This document shows, piece after piece, positions 7,702-9,138 of a stretch of 9,138 bases of DNA. The stretch covers positions 1 to 9,138 of the forward strand of contig JAAUPT010000043.1 in the NCBI GenBank assembly GCA_012032965.1, in the 5' to 3' direction. Origin of the DNA: Nitrospira sp. (GTDB taxonomy: Bacteria; Nitrospirota; Nitrospiria; Nitrospirales; Nitrospiraceae). The notes beneath the pieces were generated by a model. It did not search any database. It was not told the DNA's origin and saw only the letters and a program-made list of their open reading frames with translations. Within the stretch, counting starts at the first letter, position 1. The number at the start of each line of letters is the position of its first letter. The translations under genes and the position numbers were made by a program.

Positions 7702-8001
7702 ATGCGTTCCTCTAAATACATCCTCTGGCAAGACGACAACGGCTGGCGTGGCTACTTGGAGGGCTATCCCGAGTATGAAGTCCAGGGGGAGTCGTTCGAA
7801 GAACTCCAGGTCAAGCTCTGGCAGTTGCATCAAGAGTTCTCCGGTCAATCGCAAGAAGGAGGACAAGACCACCACCAGGCTGGAGAGGATGATCGGCACC
7901 ATAGTCACACCCCTACCATGTCCCGGCCTATGTCGCGCGCCTATGTCGAACGCCGGGCACGAGTCGAGCAGCTCATCTTCGCGATGATCAACAATCGCTG
8001 A
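7702..8001 (+). CDS. HicB-antitoxin-like small protein with a His-rich tail, 99 aa
   Basis: Residues 5-47 (from KYILWQDDNGW through GYLEGYPEYEVQGES to LWQLHQEFS) match the pattern of short HicB-like proteins: KY..w.Ddd.W.GYLe.yPdy..qGes.eeL...L..L. HicB proteins usually neutralise a HicA mRNA interferase, but no HicA-like frame is visible nearby. The usual C-terminal IPG.RK-type ending is absent. Instead a hydrophilic linker rich in His, Gln and Asp (about 50-72) leads to a basic helical end, SRAYVERRARVEQLIFAMI (78-96). The upstream part of the frame, back to 7558, does not fit the family. The start at ATG 7702 is chosen because its first residues align with the sister protein at 8192. No ribosome site is present. 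A C-terminal frameshift is possible. Confidence 0.6.
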   Translation: MRSSKYILWQDDNGWRGYLEGYPEYEVQGESFEELQVKLWQLHQEFSGQSQEGGQDHHQAGEDDRHHSHTPTMSRPMSRAYVERRARVEQLIFAMINNR

Positions 8002-8191
8002 AGACAACCGCCTCCAGTTCTTGATTTATTCCCACCACCGAACTTCGATAGCCTCCATGAATCAGCCATGGTATTGGATTCTCTGGGTTCCTTGACCATA
8101 AGGCACTCGTGTGTTCGAATCTAGTATGACCTTACAGCATCACATAACTTGGCATGACTGTCAGACGGCTGGTTGCTCAGATGAGTCTTTC

Positions 8192-8386
8192 ATGCAAGAG
8201 GTCAATTACCACTTCTTGGAGGATGAGGAGCGATGGCTCGGCTGTCTACGAAAGTACCCAGACTTCTGGGCGGAAGGACACTCATTTGCTGACCTGCAGT
8301 TCAACCTCCGCAAACTGTTCTTCGACCTTTCCTTGATGAAAGCTCTCAAGGACGGGAGGGTTATTCAACACCCCCTGCTCCAATGA
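8192..8386 (+). CDS. Second HicB-antitoxin-like small protein, about 64 aa
   Basis: From ATG 8192 the protein reads MQEVNYHFLEDEERWLGCL, then RKYPDFWAEGHSFADLQF, then NLRKLFFDLS and a 17-residue end. It aligns without gaps to the first 47 residues of the protein at 7702, with 16 identities by eye (the W.G.L..YP.....G.SF..LQ..L..L core), so the two are paralogues. The frame extends upstream to GTG 8111 and ATG 8126, but that extra stretch matches nothing and contains Cys and His scattered without pattern. There is no clear Shine-Dalgarno at any of the three, so the start is uncertain. No HicA-like partner is visible. Probable role: a small HicB-fold or regulatory protein; the function is not shown. 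Confidence 0.55.
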   Translation: MQEVNYHFLEDEERWLGCLRKYPDFWAEGHSFADLQFNLRKLFFDLSLMKALKDGRVIQHPLLQ

Positions 8387-8578
8387 GGCCCGAGGTCGTG
8401 GAGGTGCTGCGGTGAGGACCGGGCTCCGTGTTTGCGCAGGCAGGAAATACCGGATGCGATAGGCTGCTGACCAAGTTCTAAGCCACTTCGCCATCTCCGT
8501 GCGGTCTGTCTCATTCTGACCCTCTGAAACACCTCGGTCCTAAACCGACAATCTGATGCCTGGCTAAGAAAGCAGGAA

Positions 8579-8596
8579 CTGTAAGACAGCTTACAG
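8579..8596. promoter_or_regulatory. Perfect dyad upstream of the DsrE promoter (candidate operator)
   Basis: CTGTAAG-ACAG-CTTACAG is a perfect 7-bp inverted repeat with a 4-base centre. It ends 6 bases before the candidate -35 of the DsrE gene, a position typical of an activator site or an upstream operator. No T-run follows it. The binding factor is unknown. Confidence 0.35.
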
Positions 8597-8602
8597 ATGG
8601 AG

Positions 8603-8631
8603 CTGACACAACTGGATACGATATGTACAGT
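8603..8631 (+). promoter_or_regulatory. Candidate sigma-70 promoter for the DsrE gene
   Basis: CTGACA (8603-8608, 5 of 6 matches to TTGACA) and TACAGT (8626-8631, 4 of 6 to TATAAT) are separated by 17 bases. The start codon is 34 bases downstream, leaving room for a short leader with the GGAGG at 8653. The weak -10 would suit an activated promoter. Confidence 0.4.
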
Positions 8632-8665
8632 TGGAACATGAGAAATCACCTTGGAGGAGAAATCT

Positions 8666-9025
8666 ATGATGTCAAAGGTCGCAATCGTCATACTTGCAGA
8701 CACAGAAACACATGAAGGATTGGGGCGTGTCGTGAACGCGCTGGAAGCGGTCAAGGAGTTCAAGGAAGGCCACGACGACGTGCAGCTCATCTTTGATGGT
8801 GCTGGAGCGAAATGGATCCCTGAAATGGAAAAACCCGATCATAAACTCCACGGGCTCTATGCTGCCGTGAAAGATCGTATTGGCGGAGTCTGCGAGTTCT
8901 GCGCAGGAGCCTTCGACGTAAAACATGCGGTCATCGCCTGTGGAGTGAAGTTGGCAGGGGAGTTTGAGGGACATCCCAGTTTCAAAAAGCTGGTGTCACA
9001 GGGATATCAGGTCATTACGTTCTAG
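8666..9025 (+). CDS. DsrE family protein with CxxC motif, 119 aa
   Basis: ATG 8666 follows GGAGGAG (8653-8659) with 6-base spacing; an upstream in-frame TTG at 8651 overlaps that site and is unlikely. The sequence has the DsrE/DsrF-like fold signature: KVAIVILADTETHEGLGRVV (4-23), then VQLIFDGAGAKW (39-50), then GVCEFCAGAFDVKHAV (74-89), ending LVSQGYQVITF. Cys76 and Cys79 form a CxxC, with Cys92 close after. DsrE-family proteins handle sulfur as persulfides or sense redox state; the cysteines are consistent with such a role, but the partner is not in the window. It has no signal peptide and is probably cytoplasmic. It appears to be a single-gene unit with its own promoter. No terminator is obvious after it; 9026-9138 holds only a TATACT (9111-9116) that could belong to a gene beyond the edge. 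Confidence 0.85.
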   Translation: MMSKVAIVILADTETHEGLGRVVNALEAVKEFKEGHDDVQLIFDGAGAKWIPEMEKPDHKLHGLYAAVKDRIGGVCEFCAGAFDVKHAVIACGVKLAGEFEGHPSFKKLVSQGYQVITF

Positions 9026-9138
9026 CCCCCTCTGTGAGTGGAATCAGCCATCAGTTCTGGAAACGGCAAGGACTGACAGGTTTGATTAAAAGAATTCAGT
9101 GCGCACAGCATATACTATTCTCGCCTGACTGGGTTCCG

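Noticed and set aside
8365..8790. Minus-strand frame of 141 codons across the DsrE promoter
   Set aside because: It overlaps the DsrE coding frame and promoter on the other strand, has a Ser/Cys-rich composition and no family motif.
9082..9116. TTGATT and TATACT as a promoter pair at the right edge
   Set aside because: The spacing is 23 bases, too long for a normal sigma-70 promoter; TATACT alone is too little to call.

Overview
The window (about 55% GC by eye) looks like bacterial chromosome. The gene set fits the genus Nitrospira (phylum Nitrospirota): a DUF2868 membrane protein, a small CxxC protein, RecQ, DUF2630, a GlnA-type glutamine synthetase and a cysteine-containing DsrE protein. 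That placement is recalled family knowledge, not a search result, so it is moderate confidence only. There are no rRNA or tRNA genes, CRISPR arrays, transposases or insertion-sequence ends that I can recognise.

Layout, left to right. 1-701 (-): the N-terminal half of a DUF2868 membrane protein, running off the left edge. 702-1135: a divergent intergenic region with a 16-bp palindrome close to the next gene. 1136-1357 (+): a small zinc-ribbon-like protein. 1445-3307 (-): a RecQ helicase whose C-terminal third is broken by two compensating single-base shifts. 3470-3992 (-): a small helical-repeat protein, also frameshifted. 4176-5021 (-): an SGNH/GDSL-type lipoprotein esterase. 5313-5558 (+): DUF2630. 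5596-5638: a terminator-like hairpin. 5674-7111 (+): glutamine synthetase, split over three frames by two single-base losses. 7112-7701: a long stretch with no convincing gene. 7702-8001 and 8192-8386 (+): two related small proteins with a HicB-antitoxin-like fold signature and no HicA toxin beside them. 8666-9025 (+): a DsrE-family protein behind a candidate promoter with a dyad just upstream.

How the genes relate. The helical-repeat gene and recQ run the same way and could share a transcript; the other genes look like separate units. DUF2630 and glutamine synthetase are co-directional, but a hairpin with a T-rich tail lies between them. No pathway links the neighbours.

The strongest overall signal is five, possibly six, single-base frameshifts in three otherwise well-conserved genes. 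Four of them sit in or beside short homopolymer runs. Every downstream reading frame stays family-like, which points to uncorrected sequencing errors (or very recent mutations) rather than old pseudogenes. The two HicB-like paralogues are the nearest thing to an unexplained system. I found no convincing undescribed multi-gene system.
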